Assembly: GCF_900313035.1 (NCBI RefSeq)
Contig: NZ_OMPS01000020.1
Coordinates: forward strand, 1-51,300
Length of the DNA: 51,300 bases
From: Ruegeria sp. EL01
Lineage (GTDB): Bacteria; Pseudomonadota; Alphaproteobacteria; Rhodobacterales; Rhodobacteraceae
Reading direction: 5' to 3'
A program made the translations under genes and the position numbers. The notes below the pieces were generated by a model, which was given only the letters and a program-made list of their open reading frames with translations, was not told where the DNA came from and searched no databases. How positions within the stretch are numbered: position 1 is the first letter of the stretch; each line of letters begins with the position of its first letter. This document shows, in pieces, positions 23,610 through 32,882 of the stretch.

Positions 23610-25967
23610 ATGGTAAAACACGACAAAGCACTCAACGTTGTTGGCCGCGGATTGCACGTGAAAGACGCCGTTGAAAAGGTAACGGGAACAATCCGTTACG
23701 GAGTCGATTACGAAGTGCAGAACATGGTGCACGGCAAAATCGTCCGCTGCCCACACGCGCACGCCAAAATCGTCAAGATCGACACCAGCAAAGCCGAAGA
23801 AGTGCCGGGCTACATCGGCATCCTGACGCACCACGACGTTCCACAGAACGACTGGGAAGCAGCTTGGTTCAACTATCGCGGCAAAGTGCTCGACGGGATC
23901 GGGCGGTTTGTTGGCGACGACATGGCCGCCGTTGCAGCCACCACGCCCGAGGCCGCTGCCAAAGCGGCGGAATTGGTCGAAATCGAATACGAACTTTTGC
24001 CCGCCGTATTCGACATGGAAGAAGCCCGCAAAGCAGACGCCCCTCAGATCCGGTACGAAGGCAACGAGCGCGACCCTTATGGCGTGGCTTGGGGTGATCT
24101 CGACGCCGGTAAGGCCGCAGCGGATGTCACCGTTGATTGCGACATCTTCTATGAAAGCCAGCAATATGCACCCCTTGGCCGGAATGCCTGTGTCGCAGAA
24201 TGGATGGGGGATCGGGTGAATGTTATCACCTCGTCGCAAACCCCCAGCGAATTGCGCGATGGCATACACGAAGCCCTTGGAATTCCACTTTCGAAAATTC
24301 GTGTTCAGGCATTGCCTAGCGGCAGCTCGTTTGGTCAGTGGTGGTCGAACAACTTCATGATCATCACGGTGCTTCTGGCCAAACAGGTTGGAAAATCCGC
24401 CAAGATCGAGTTGGACAACGAAGAATGCATGTCCACCGTCAAACGCCGCCATCAGGAACGCACACGCGGCTCGATGGGGTGCACCAAAGACGGCGAGTTG
24501 ACCTTTTTCGATTTTGATCACCTGATCGACAATGGGGGCTATGGTTTCAAGGACGACGTAGGTTTCTTCTGCGTCGACATGTGGGGAAAGAACGGCCACG
24601 GCGATTACAGCATACACGGGATCAACACCAATATGGTGACCGCAGGCTGTATGCGCGGAGTCGGGGACTGCACGCTTGGTGCCTCGGTGGAACGTTGCGC
24701 GGATCAGTTGGCCGAAAAGGTTGGCATCGACCCAGTTGATTTCCGCATCAAAAACCAGATCGTGTCGGGTGATGAACTGCGGATGCAGCACAGCCGCCAT
24801 AACCTTAAGGGGCAAGTGGACGAGTACATCAACAACGTCCCCGAACACCTGCGCAAGGATTGGCCAGAGCTGTTCAAACTGTCGGCCGGTGGCACCCGTG
24901 CGCTGCTTGAAAAGGGTTCAGAGAAGTTCAACTGGAAGGACCGTTGGAAAGGTTGGGCCGTGCCAACCCAATCTGAGGGCGCACTGCGTCGCGGGATTGG
25001 TGTCGGTACCGGCGCCCATGTCTGCGGCGTTGAATTTGAGGGCGCTTCAAATTCGATGGTTCGCATGAACCCCGATGGCTCTGCGAAGGTGCATTGCGCC
25101 GTGGGTCGTCAGGGTGCTGGGGCCGAAACCACCCAAGCCATGGTCGTGGCTGAGGAACTGGGCCTGACGCTTGATCAGGTCGCAATTGAAACCGGCGACA
25201 CCGACAGTTGCCCATGGAACCACGGCTCGCTGGCATCCTCGACCATGTACCGCACCGGATGGGCCAGCCGCGAAGCTGCCCGCGATGTGAAGAACCAGCT
25301 TCTGGCTATTGCAGCCCGCGAGTTTTTCGATGGCGTCGATCCCTCCGAGCTGGATGTGGACAATGGCGAAGTTGTTCACGGTGATCCAGGCAAGCACAAC
25401 CAGCGGATTCCGTTTACGGATGTGCTGAACGAACTGCGATCAGACTCGTTGGGCCAGACCTCTTCGATCACTGGCAGCCCGCGTGTGCCGATGCCCCCTT
25501 CGACCACCTTTGCCCGTCAGTTCGGCGCGCAGTTCTGCGAGGTCGAGGTCGACATCGAAACCGGCCAAATCAAGCTGATCGACTTCCTGTGCGTTCAGGA
25601 CAGCGGGACAGTTGTGAACCCTCAGGTCCTCAAAAACCAGATCATCGGTGCTGCGATCTGTGGGTCCGGTTTTGCGATATATGAGCATATGATCTTTGAC
25701 GAGGAAACCGGTGCGCTGAAAAACGGCAACCTGCTGGATTACAAACTGCTGCGCTGTGCCGACTTCCCGCATGACGCCGAAGTTCTGTTTGTCGAAGATC
25801 CCGATCCCGTTGGTCCGTTTGGAGCACGTGGCGCCGGAGAGTCTCCGATCGCTGCAGGGATCGCAGCCGTTGCGCAGGCCGTTTACAATGCAACCGGGGT
25901 TTGGGTGGATATGCCTATGACACCCGAGCGTGTTGTGTCCGCTCTAAAGGCCGCATCTGCAAACTAA
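23610..25967 (+). CDS. molybdenum hydroxylase large (Mo-pterin) subunit
   Basis: This 785-residue catalytic subunit belongs to the aldehyde oxidase/xanthine dehydrogenase family. The N-terminal hammerhead domain begins VGRGLHVKDAVEKVTGTIRYGVDY. The Mo-binding domain holds the active-site Arg-loop equivalent AGCMRGVGD, the catalytic Glu in GPFGARGAGESPIAAGIAAV, and a pterin-binding segment VHCAVGRQGAGAETTQ. Where canonical purine enzymes carry G-G-F-G-G-K-E, this one has SGSSFGQWWSNNFM. The substrate pocket therefore differs, and hypoxanthine/xanthine should not be assumed. A 46-bp gap with SD GGGAGGAAA follows the FeS subunit. Confidence 0.87.
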   Translation: MVKHDKALNVVGRGLHVKDAVEKVTGTIRYGVDYEVQNMVHGKIVRCPHAHAKIVKIDTSKAEEVPGYIGILTHHDVPQNDWEAAWFNYRGKVLDGIGRFVGDDMAAVAATTPEAAAKAAELVEIEYELLPAVFDMEEARKADAPQIRYEGNERDPYGVAWGDLDAGKAAADVTVDCDIFYESQQYAPLGRNACVAEWMGDRVNVITSSQTPSELRDGIHEALGIPLSKIRVQALPSGSSFGQWWSNNFMIITVLLAKQVGKSAKIELDNEECMSTVKRRHQERTRGSMGCTKDGELTFFDFDHLIDNGGYGFKDDVGFFCVDMWGKNGHGDYSIHGINTNMVTAGCMRGVGDCTLGASVERCADQLAEKVGIDPVDFRIKNQIVSGDELRMQHSRHNLKGQVDEYINNVPEHLRKDWPELFKLSAGGTRALLEKGSEKFNWKDRWKGWAVPTQSEGALRRGIGVGTGAHVCGVEFEGASNSMVRMNPDGSAKVHCAVGRQGAGAETTQAMVVAEELGLTLDQVAIETGDTDSCPWNHGSLASSTMYRTGWASREAARDVKNQLLAIAAREFFDGVDPSELDVDNGEVVHGDPGKHNQRIPFTDVLNELRSDSLGQTSSITGSPRVPMPPSTTFARQFGAQFCEVEVDIETGQIKLIDFLCVQDSGTVVNPQVLKNQIIGAAICGSGFAIYEHMIFDEETGALKNGNLLDYKLLRCADFPHDAEVLFVEDPDPVGPFGARGAGESPIAAGIAAVAQAVYNATGVWVDMPMTPERVVSALKAASAN

Positions 25968-26253
25968 CCAAACACAAAGCGGGCTCCTCTCCCTCCCCAG
26001 TTTCGCTTTGTCAGCGTCTGTTCACAGTAGGGCAGACGCATCAATTTGGGTTTAAAAGCTCAACCAATGGCCATTCGCAAGGTCGACGAAGGCAAGAAGC
26101 GTTTTCGGGTAAAACCTATCATTGAAGAATTGCGATATAATTGCCCCTACCGTTGGAACCGGTGGTCTTTCTTAATGTCCAATCGAGGCCTTTGTCGGCG
26201 TCAGGTCAAGAAGGAACACGCAGGCACAAAACGCGACTACTCAGGAGGAACGT

Positions 26254-27639
26254 ATGAACCAAAGTTCAAAATTGCGCCCGACAAAAGATAGAGTCTTGGA
26301 ACACTCTACCGTTTCAACTGGTCTGTTCCTCAAATGTGTTGTGCCGTCAGTGATCGGTCTTATCCTGTTTCTGGTCCCGCTCAACATCGGTGGGGAATAC
26401 ACCATTCCACTTGTCTATTTTGCCAACTCCATCGTCGCTGTACTTGGCAAGGCGATGCACTGGATTTTGCTGCTGGTTCTTACGATATCGTTCGTACTGC
26501 CTATTGTGATGCGGTCAAAGTCCACGTCGGGTGATGTTCCGTCTTGGCTTGAGCCGTTGGTCTGCGTCACTTGGTTCACCATACTAGTGCGCGCGGTTGG
26601 CGCCCTTTTTTTGATTTCGGTGATGTTCAAAGCTGGACCCGAAGCAATCTGGAGCGAATTCACCGGCGAGATCATCGTCGATGTGGTGATCATCAAACTT
26701 ATGGCAATCCTGTTTCTGGCCGCGCTTTTGCTGCCCATGCTGACCGAATATGGGTTGATGGATTTCGCCGGTGCCCTGTTGGTAACACCGTTCCGTATCC
26801 TGTTCCGGCTTCCGGGACGCGCTGCGGTTGACAGCATGTCCTCGATCCTGGGGTCGGCTTCTGTGGGTATCATTCTGTCCAGCCGTCAATACGAGATGGG
26901 ACTCTATACCCGCCGTGAAGCAGCCATCATCGCCAGCTGTTTTTCAATGCTGGCCATCCCCTTTTCCGTTGTTTTGGCGGATATCGCGGGCATCATGGAT
27001 TACTACATCCAGTACTACCTGACCTCGATCGGCATCTTACTGATCCTGGCGATGATACTGGCGCGGATCCCACCGTTGAGCCTGATCGAGGACAGTTTCT
27101 ACAAAGGTATCGACAATCGCCCCGAAGAGGTTTCTGAAGATGGCCACATGTTCGCGCGCGCTTGCTCAGCGGCACTCGAACGCGGCAATTCCGGACCCGG
27201 TTTCGGCACGTATTTTACCAATAGCATTCGGGATTTGGTTGGCATGTGGTGCAACATCCTGCCACCGGTGCTGACCTTTGCAACAATTGCCATGGTGGTG
27301 GTGGAATACACGTCCTTCTTCCAGTGGATTGCGATGCCATTTGTACCGCTGGTTCAGATGTTGGGGTTGGAGTTTGCGGCCGGCACCACGCTTGCGATTA
27401 TCACCGGCGTTGCCGACCCGTTGTTCCCGGTCCTGATCGGGGCTGACATCCCGGCAGAAGTCAATCGAGTGGCGATTGCAATCATGGGCTTAGTTCAACT
27501 GATCTTTATGACTGAAACCGGCGTGGTGCTGATGAAAAGCAAGATTGATTTCAGGCTCTGGCGGCTGGCCGCGCTGTTCATCCTCAGGCTGATCATCGGC
27601 TTCCCCCTGGCCGTTGCCGCTGCTCATCTCATCGTCTAG
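26254..27639 (+). CDS. YjiH-like membrane protein with nucleoside-recognition (GATE) domain
   Basis: This 461-residue integral membrane protein has about ten hydrophobic segments. The layout fits YjiH-type GATE proteins: LLLPMLTEYGLMDFAGALLVTPFRILFRLPGRAAVDSMSSILGSASVGIILSSRQYE, and a second symmetrical block near the C-terminus (GTTLAIITGVADPLFPVLIGADIPAEVNRVAI). The family is linked to nucleoside or base transport. It has a strong SD (AGGAGGA) and lies 286 bp after the Mo subunit, so it may be a secondary transporter for substrate or product. No regulator sits beside it. Confidence 0.78.
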   Translation: MNQSSKLRPTKDRVLEHSTVSTGLFLKCVVPSVIGLILFLVPLNIGGEYTIPLVYFANSIVAVLGKAMHWILLLVLTISFVLPIVMRSKSTSGDVPSWLEPLVCVTWFTILVRAVGALFLISVMFKAGPEAIWSEFTGEIIVDVVIIKLMAILFLAALLLPMLTEYGLMDFAGALLVTPFRILFRLPGRAAVDSMSSILGSASVGIILSSRQYEMGLYTRREAAIIASCFSMLAIPFSVVLADIAGIMDYYIQYYLTSIGILLILAMILARIPPLSLIEDSFYKGIDNRPEEVSEDGHMFARACSAALERGNSGPGFGTYFTNSIRDLVGMWCNILPPVLTFATIAMVVVEYTSFFQWIAMPFVPLVQMLGLEFAAGTTLAIITGVADPLFPVLIGADIPAEVNRVAIAIMGLVQLIFMTETGVVLMKSKIDFRLWRLAALFILRLIIGFPLAVAAAHLIV

Positions 27640-28169
27640 ATGCGGAGGAAAACGCGCAACTGACCCAAATACCCATTGCTACAAGTTACGGTGCATTGAC
27701 GGTTTGTAGCCTATGCAGATGAGAGTTCTTTCGTGTATGCTGTGTGTCGTTTTCAGTTGTTGATTGGGCAATATGGGACGACAGCTTTGTCCTGTGTGGA
27801 TGCCTCCTGCAACGCAAGACTTTTTTGAAGTAATCGGCAATTTGTCAGATACGGTCTTGTGTTCGGCCCGTTTGCGCGGAACTCAAGCCCGCTGGCCTTC
27901 TGTGGTTGCCGCCAATAATGCAAGAAGTTTCTGGCGCGTGTGCTGGTGATCGAGCGCGGTCTTCTGTCAGGCCTTTGCAGTGCGGTCTGTCATAAGCCGC
28001 TGGCCGGTATGGTGATCCGCGGAACAGGTCCAAATCTGATGACCGAGCTCGTTTGCTCGAAGGCCAGCGCTGGTTTTCCCATCCCAGATCTAAACGATCA
28101 TTTTGCCCATGCAGTCGTCGACTTCTCACCTCCCTTTCACCGGCTGTTGTCGCGTGTGCAGCAGTTCAT
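27640..28169. other. 530-bp non-coding stretch, probably the 3' end of an IS110-type element
   Basis: No open frame here has a recognisable product. The part from about 27890 to 28169 lies just downstream of the decayed IS110 transposase (read on the minus strand). A long non-coding 3' end is typical of the IS1111 branch, where a structured bridge RNA is encoded. The left boundary cannot be placed, because this family lacks terminal inverted repeats at the tips. Confidence 0.4.
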
Positions 28170-29200
28170 TTACACTGCGACTGCGCCAGCCAGTTCTCGG
28201 TAGTCTTCGTTTCTTGTCAGCATCGCCCAGATAGCGCGTGCCATTTTGTTAGCCAAAGCAATTGCGACCAGCATCTGGGGCTTTCTTTTCATCAGTTTCG
28301 CCAGCCAGACCCCATCCGGGATGGATTTTCGCCCCAGCCAGTTCAGCCGTGACATTGCCCCCATGATTAAGAGTTTGCGGATATCATCCTGCCCGGCCTT
28401 TGAGACACGTCCCAATCGTTCTTTTCCACCTGACGAATGCTGGAGTGGGGCGAGCCCCAACCAGGCTGCGAAGTCTCTTCCACGTTTGAAGCTCGTCATG
28501 CATGGTGCGAACGCCTCTACCGCCAACGCTGTTATTGGGCCGACACCGGGCATTGTTTGCAATCGCCGGGCGGTGTCGGTTTCGGTCGCCAGGTCCTTGA
28601 TACGCGCGTCTTGATGTCGATGCGTTCCGATATCTCAGATATTTGGATGAGAAGATCGCGACATTCATTGCAAACGAGCTCGGGCAATTTGCTGTCTCGA
28701 TCATCGACAAGCGTTTCAATCCGTTTCAGATGCGCAATGCCTTGCGGGAATGCATGCCCGAACTCGTATAGATAAGACCTGAGTGCGTTCACCAACTCTG
28801 TCCTCTGACAGACCAATTTCTCCCGGACCCTGTACAACATGGCCCGAGCTTGTTGATCTTCTGTTTTGGGGTCAACAAAACGCATTTCCGGACGCTGTGC
28901 CGCCTCGACAATCGCTTCAGCATCAGCGGCATCATTCTTTTGCCGTTTGACGAACGGTTTAACGTATCACGGCGAGATCAGTTTCACATCGTGACCAAGG
29001 CGAGTTAACTCGCGGGCCCAAAAACTAGAACTACCGCACGCTTCCATTGCGACGACAGAAGGGGCTTGTTTGGACATGAACTGCAGGAACTGTGGTCGGC
29101 TGAGCTTTTTCCTGAACTTCACGGTGCCGTCCATAGTTGCACCATGGATCTGGAAAACACTCTTTGCCAAGTCCACTCCAATCATCATATCTTTTCTCAT
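28170..29200 (-). pseudogene. IS110-family transposase, broken by a stop and a frameshift
   Basis: Three minus-strand pieces make up one transposase. MIGVDLAKSVFQIHG...VAMEACGSSSFWARELTRLGHDVKLISP is the DEDD RuvC-like start. An in-frame TGA at about 28967 replaces the Gln of the usual P-Q-Y-V-K motif, and YVKPFVKRQKNDAADAEAI follows. A frameshift near 28600 then leads to the C-terminal Tnp domain (MPGVGPITALAVEAFAP...SSGGKERLGRVSKAGQDDIRKLL). All domains are there but the reading frame is lost twice, so it is inactive. Confidence 0.88.
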
Positions 29201-29425
29201 GGTTGCCGTCCTTTCGTCTCAGTGGCTGTAACACCACTAATTTGGCACATTGCGATGCCGTCGAGGGAGGGCAGCAACCACCCCATCTGATGGGTTCCGC
29301 AAACCTGTCCCCAATCGGCGACGCGAACCTGAGAGTTCAGGACAAAGCACGGGATTTCAGGTTTTCGGATGACCGCACGTGCCATCATGGCATTCGTCTT
29401 GCAATTCGGTTTTGTTTGGCTCCTT

Positions 29426-30370
29426 CTAAGTCGCTGCTTGGCGGTAGTACGTATCTTTGGTGAGGATCGCCCAGATGATCCTGGCCGCCTTGTTTGCCAT
29501 AGCAATCGTTGCGAGGCGGACGGGCTTTCGTTCCAGAAGCTGCATGATCCAAGGATGTACACGTTCTGGGTATCCACGGGCACGCTGAACTTGTGAGGTC
29601 ATGCCGATCACCAGCAGCCTTCGTATATATCGGTCACCCTTCTTGCTGATGCGGCCCAGGCGCTCTTTACCACCGCTCGACTTGTTCAGCGGCGTAAGTC
29701 CCAACCAAGCGGCAAACTCGCGTCCATTCTTGAACTGCTTGCCGTCGCCGATGGTGGCGACAATGGCCGAGGCGGTGATAGGTCCGACGCCGGGAACCGA
29801 CCTGATGCGCTTGGCGCGTTCATCAATCCTAGAATGATACTCAATCAGTTTGTCGTAAAACGTGACCCGTTCATCGAGAGCAATAACCTGTTCGCAGAGC
29901 GTCTTGAGCATGCTCTTTGTAACATCAGGCATGTCTAGGCAGTCATCCGTCTGGAATGTCCTGATGAAGCGCATCGCGGCGACTGGACCGTTCCCGATTA
30001 CATGACCAAACTCACGCAGAAGCCCACGGATCACGTTCAGCATTTGGGTCTTTTGGCGGACGATAAGCTGGCGTACCCGGTGGATGATCAGTAAGGCTTG
30101 CTGCTCTTTCGATTTCACGGCAACGAACCGCATGGTTGGTCGCGTGACGGCTTCACAAATCGCCTCTGCGTCAACGGCGTCTGTCTTGCCTCGTTTCACA
30201 TAAGGCACTATAAATGCCGTCTTCACAGAGTGGACGAAGCATGCGCAATCGGGCTGGCTGATTGGAGAGGTCAGGTTCGCAAAGGTGATGACCCTTTTGT
30301 GCCACGGTCCATATCGCGACTTGCTGCGCATTAAATACGACGACGCAGCGCGTATCGCGGAGTTATTCAT
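29426..30370 (-). pseudogene. second IS110-family transposase, N-terminus missing
   Basis: The frame matches IS110-type transposases from VPYVKRGKTDAVDAEAICEAVTRPTMRFVAVKSKEQQALL (about position 30200) to the end (ASAIVATIGDGKQFKNGREFAAWLGLTPLNKSSGGKERLGRISKKGDRYIRRLL). The first 60 residues of the open frame do not resemble the family, and the DEDD start with its first catalytic Asp is absent. It is a 5'-truncated copy, different in sequence from the neighbour at 28170-29200. The region 29201-29425 looks like its non-coding 3' end. Confidence 0.82.
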
Positions 30371-30457
30371 TAAAAATCCAAGTTATAGGTTTTTTCTATT
30401 GACCTGCAGATCAGGAGACCTAACAAATCTTAGAAACGTATCAGGCCACAACACCTC

Positions 30458-31396
30458 ATGGACAAAAACAGACTGCCATCTTTGACTATCCTGCGACGAT
30501 TGAGTTTTCGACAGATTATCTATTTCAGTGAACTTTGCAGGTTCATGAACTTCCGCAAGGCATCGGAAAGCCTCAGCGTCAGCCAGCCCACTCTAAGTCA
30601 ACAAATTTCGCAAGTAGAGGAGCGTATCGGGTGTACGTTGCTGGCAAGATCATCGAAAGGGTTCACACTCACCGATGAAGGTTCAAAATTTTTGCGCCTG
30701 TGTCAGGAACTCATACAGCTGGGCGTCGTTGGTCTAGATGACATCAGGACCGATCGTCAAACTAGGCCATTGCGCGTTGGAATTCCGAGTTATCAAAGTT
30801 ATCGACAGATCGAACTCCTCCTGACCGGTTTCAAGGAAGCGTTCCCAGGCGTGTTTCCACACCTAGTCGAGATGACGGCTGTAAATATGTGTTCGGCATT
30901 TCGGGAGGACAAATTGGACATCGCGTTCATGTCGCTTCCCACACCGCTTGAGTTGCCGACAAATCTGGATCTGGAAGTGCTCTGGTCTGCTCGGTACGAA
31001 CTGTGTGTATCAGCTTCACATCCGCTCGCCGCGAAGCCGGCTCTTCAATCCGAGGATATCTCTGATCTACCGCTAATCTTATTGCCAGAAAGCGAGCATT
31101 CGCAACAATTCAACTATCAAATGGAGGCGATCCGAAACATCGGGGTTGAGCCGGTAATTTATCCATCCGAGATTTCGCACGTGAGCGCGCAAATCAGTCT
31201 GGCCGCCACTGGTGCGGGAGCCTGTCTGATCGTTCCCAATACGATGGTGATCGACAGAGGGGTCCGGTCCATCCCGACCGATCCCCCGTTGCCAGAGCTC
31301 AAATTGGGTCTATTCTGGAAAAGGAAGAGCCTAAACCCCATGGTTGAGCGGTTTGTGCTTTTTGCGCGCTCTTTCGATATACAGGCGGTTACCTGA
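30458..31396 (+). CDS. LysR-family transcriptional regulator
   Basis: This 312-residue LTTR has an HTH at about 20-75 (FRQIIYFSELCRFMNFRKASESLSVSQPTLSQQISQVEERIGCTLLARSSKGFTLT). Its effector domain has DIAFMSLPTPLE and AATGAGACLIVPN. It resembles the OxyR/CynR size class. It ends 8 bp inside the convergent homocysteinase-like gene, at the head of the purine nucleoside block, and is its likely regulator. A palindrome in the divergent promoter at 32786-32802 is a possible target. Confidence 0.87.
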   Translation: MDKNRLPSLTILRRLSFRQIIYFSELCRFMNFRKASESLSVSQPTLSQQISQVEERIGCTLLARSSKGFTLTDEGSKFLRLCQELIQLGVVGLDDIRTDRQTRPLRVGIPSYQSYRQIELLLTGFKEAFPGVFPHLVEMTAVNMCSAFREDKLDIAFMSLPTPLELPTNLDLEVLWSARYELCVSASHPLAAKPALQSEDISDLPLILLPESEHSQQFNYQMEAIRNIGVEPVIYPSEISHVSAQISLAATGAGACLIVPNTMVIDRGVRSIPTDPPLPELKLGLFWKRKSLNPMVERFVLFARSFDIQAVT

Positions 31397-32627
31397 CCCA
31401 AGCCTTCAGCGATAGGCGGGCGACCTCACGCTCGATGTCAAAGGGAATCGGGTGAGGGCCCGCCTCTACACTGCGTCCTTTTTGAGCCAAGCGTTCGAGG
31501 CTTAGTGATTGAAGCGCCAAACCGAGATCCATAACCTCGATCGGATTGCCATCCCCTGCGGCAAGGTTTACCAGATTGCCGTTTGATAGAAGGAATATGC
31601 GACGACCATCTTTGAAGGTGACCTGCTTGATCTGGTCACGGACTTGCTTCACATCGGACGCCATGCTCTCCATCGCTGGCAGGTCAATTTCCGTGGAGAA
31701 ATGCCCGGCGTTAGCGAGGATGCAGCCGTCAGACATAAGTTCGAAGGCTTCCTTTTCCAACACTCTTTCGCGGCCGGTTACCGTGATGACGATCTCGGCG
31801 TCTTCAAGCGCCTCAACAAGTGTTGCCGTGTTAAAGCCTTCAAGATGCGCCTCCAACTGACGCATGGGATCGCGGTCGACAACGACAACGCGCGCACCCA
31901 TCCCACGCAATCGCATGGCAACGCCGGACCCGCAAAAGCCATACCCGATGACAACAGATTTCTTACCATGCAACATGACATTCGTTGCGCGCATCACCCC
32001 GTCCACGACAGAGCTGCCGACACCATACCGGTTTTCGACAATCTGCTTGGCTTCCGTGTCGTTGATAATCCAGGTTGCATAGTCGAACGGGGTGAGGTCT
32101 TCGCGAAGGCGAAATCCGCCGGTTGTCGTTTCTTCGGTTGCACCCAGAATGCTGTCTTTCAATTCCGCAAACTCAGGCTCATTGGCGATAAACGAGTGCA
32201 GATCGGCGCCGTTGTCGGCGATCAGGTCTGGCTTTTCGGCAAGGATCTGACGGCAAAAATCCAGATGGTCTTCGAATGTCTCGTCTCGGTGGCCTAAAGC
32301 GGTCACGCCTTCCCAGGTATTGATAGCCGCGGCGGTGTCATTTTGGGTCGAACCTGGACTGCCTGTGATAATGACGCGCGCCCCGCCGGTTTTCAGGGCA
32401 TCAAGCCAAACGCCGGTTTTGGCTTCGACATGAAGGCAAATTCCAATGGTCAGCCCTTCGAAGGGTCGCTCATTTCCGAACCGCTTTTTCAATCCTGCAA
32501 GGATCGGCATATGCGCGCGCGCCCACGCAATGCGATCCTCGCCAGAAGAAACAAGATCGTGCGAGTGATTGGGGTCGAATTCCAACATACCGGCGCCTTT
32601 GGGTTGTTTGCAATGTACACTATCCAT
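31389..32627 (-). CDS. S-adenosyl/S-inosyl-homocysteine hydrolase, short archaeal-type
   Basis: This 412-residue protein belongs to the SAH hydrolase family. HVEAKTGVWLDALKTGGARVIITGSPGSTQND is in the substrate domain, TTTGGFRL follows, and INDTEAKQIVENRYGVGSSVVDGVMRATN bears the catalytic Lys/Asp/Asn. The NAD Rossmann motif is VVIGYGFCGSGVAMRLRGMGARVVVVDRD, with GNLVNLAAGDGNPIEVMDL near the end. It lacks the extra segment and the C-terminal K-x-D-H-Y-R-Y tail of the usual bacterial enzyme, like archaeal and Thermotoga forms. Some of those prefer S-inosylhomocysteine. In a purine nucleoside cluster it may release adenosine or inosine. The ATG at 32627 was chosen; MLEFDPN at 32588 is an alternative. 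Confidence 0.82.
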   Translation of the reverse strand: MDSVHCKQPKGAGMLEFDPNHSHDLVSSGEDRIAWARAHMPILAGLKKRFGNERPFEGLTIGICLHVEAKTGVWLDALKTGGARVIITGSPGSTQNDTAAAINTWEGVTALGHRDETFEDHLDFCRQILAEKPDLIADNGADLHSFIANEPEFAELKDSILGATEETTTGGFRLREDLTPFDYATWIINDTEAKQIVENRYGVGSSVVDGVMRATNVMLHGKKSVVIGYGFCGSGVAMRLRGMGARVVVVDRDPMRQLEAHLEGFNTATLVEALEDAEIVITVTGRERVLEKEAFELMSDGCILANAGHFSTEIDLPAMESMASDVKQVRDQIKQVTFKDGRRIFLLSNGNLVNLAAGDGNPIEVMDLGLALQSLSLERLAQKGRSVEAGPHPIPFDIEREVARLSLKAWVR

Positions 32628-32785
32628 TCTCACGTTCTTCGCCACCAAGCTGAATTCGAAAGTGGCTATCAAGCATTGCCAAGGCCTATGCCTTTGATCT
32701 TTTTGTCATGGCGACGGTCATGGGCAAATTTGACTGAGCAATCGCCGATGCTTGCCCAGCGTCGTGATAGGGAGCGTCACAGAGT

Positions 32786-32802
32786 AATAGTAATTTACTA
32801 TT
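32786..32802. promoter_or_regulatory. palindromic candidate operator in divergent promoter region
   Basis: ATAGTAA-T-TTACTAT (32787-32801) is a perfect inverted repeat around one base, extended by an A/T pair on either side. It lies between the minus-strand homocysteinase-like gene and the BMP importer operon, 80 bp before the importer ATG. Its AT-rich half-sites, with the T-N11-A pattern of LysR sites, make the LysR at 30458 a possible binder. Confidence 0.5.
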
Positions 32803-32882
32803 TCTGCCGATCAAATCAAAACCTGTAGCCTTCCCGCGACAGGAACTCGCGATAAAGCGAGCACCAGATTAGGGAGGATCTC

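Noticed and set aside
27940..28203. 87-codon open frame beside the IS110 remnant
   Set aside because: It has no recognisable product and lies in the probable non-coding tail of the element.
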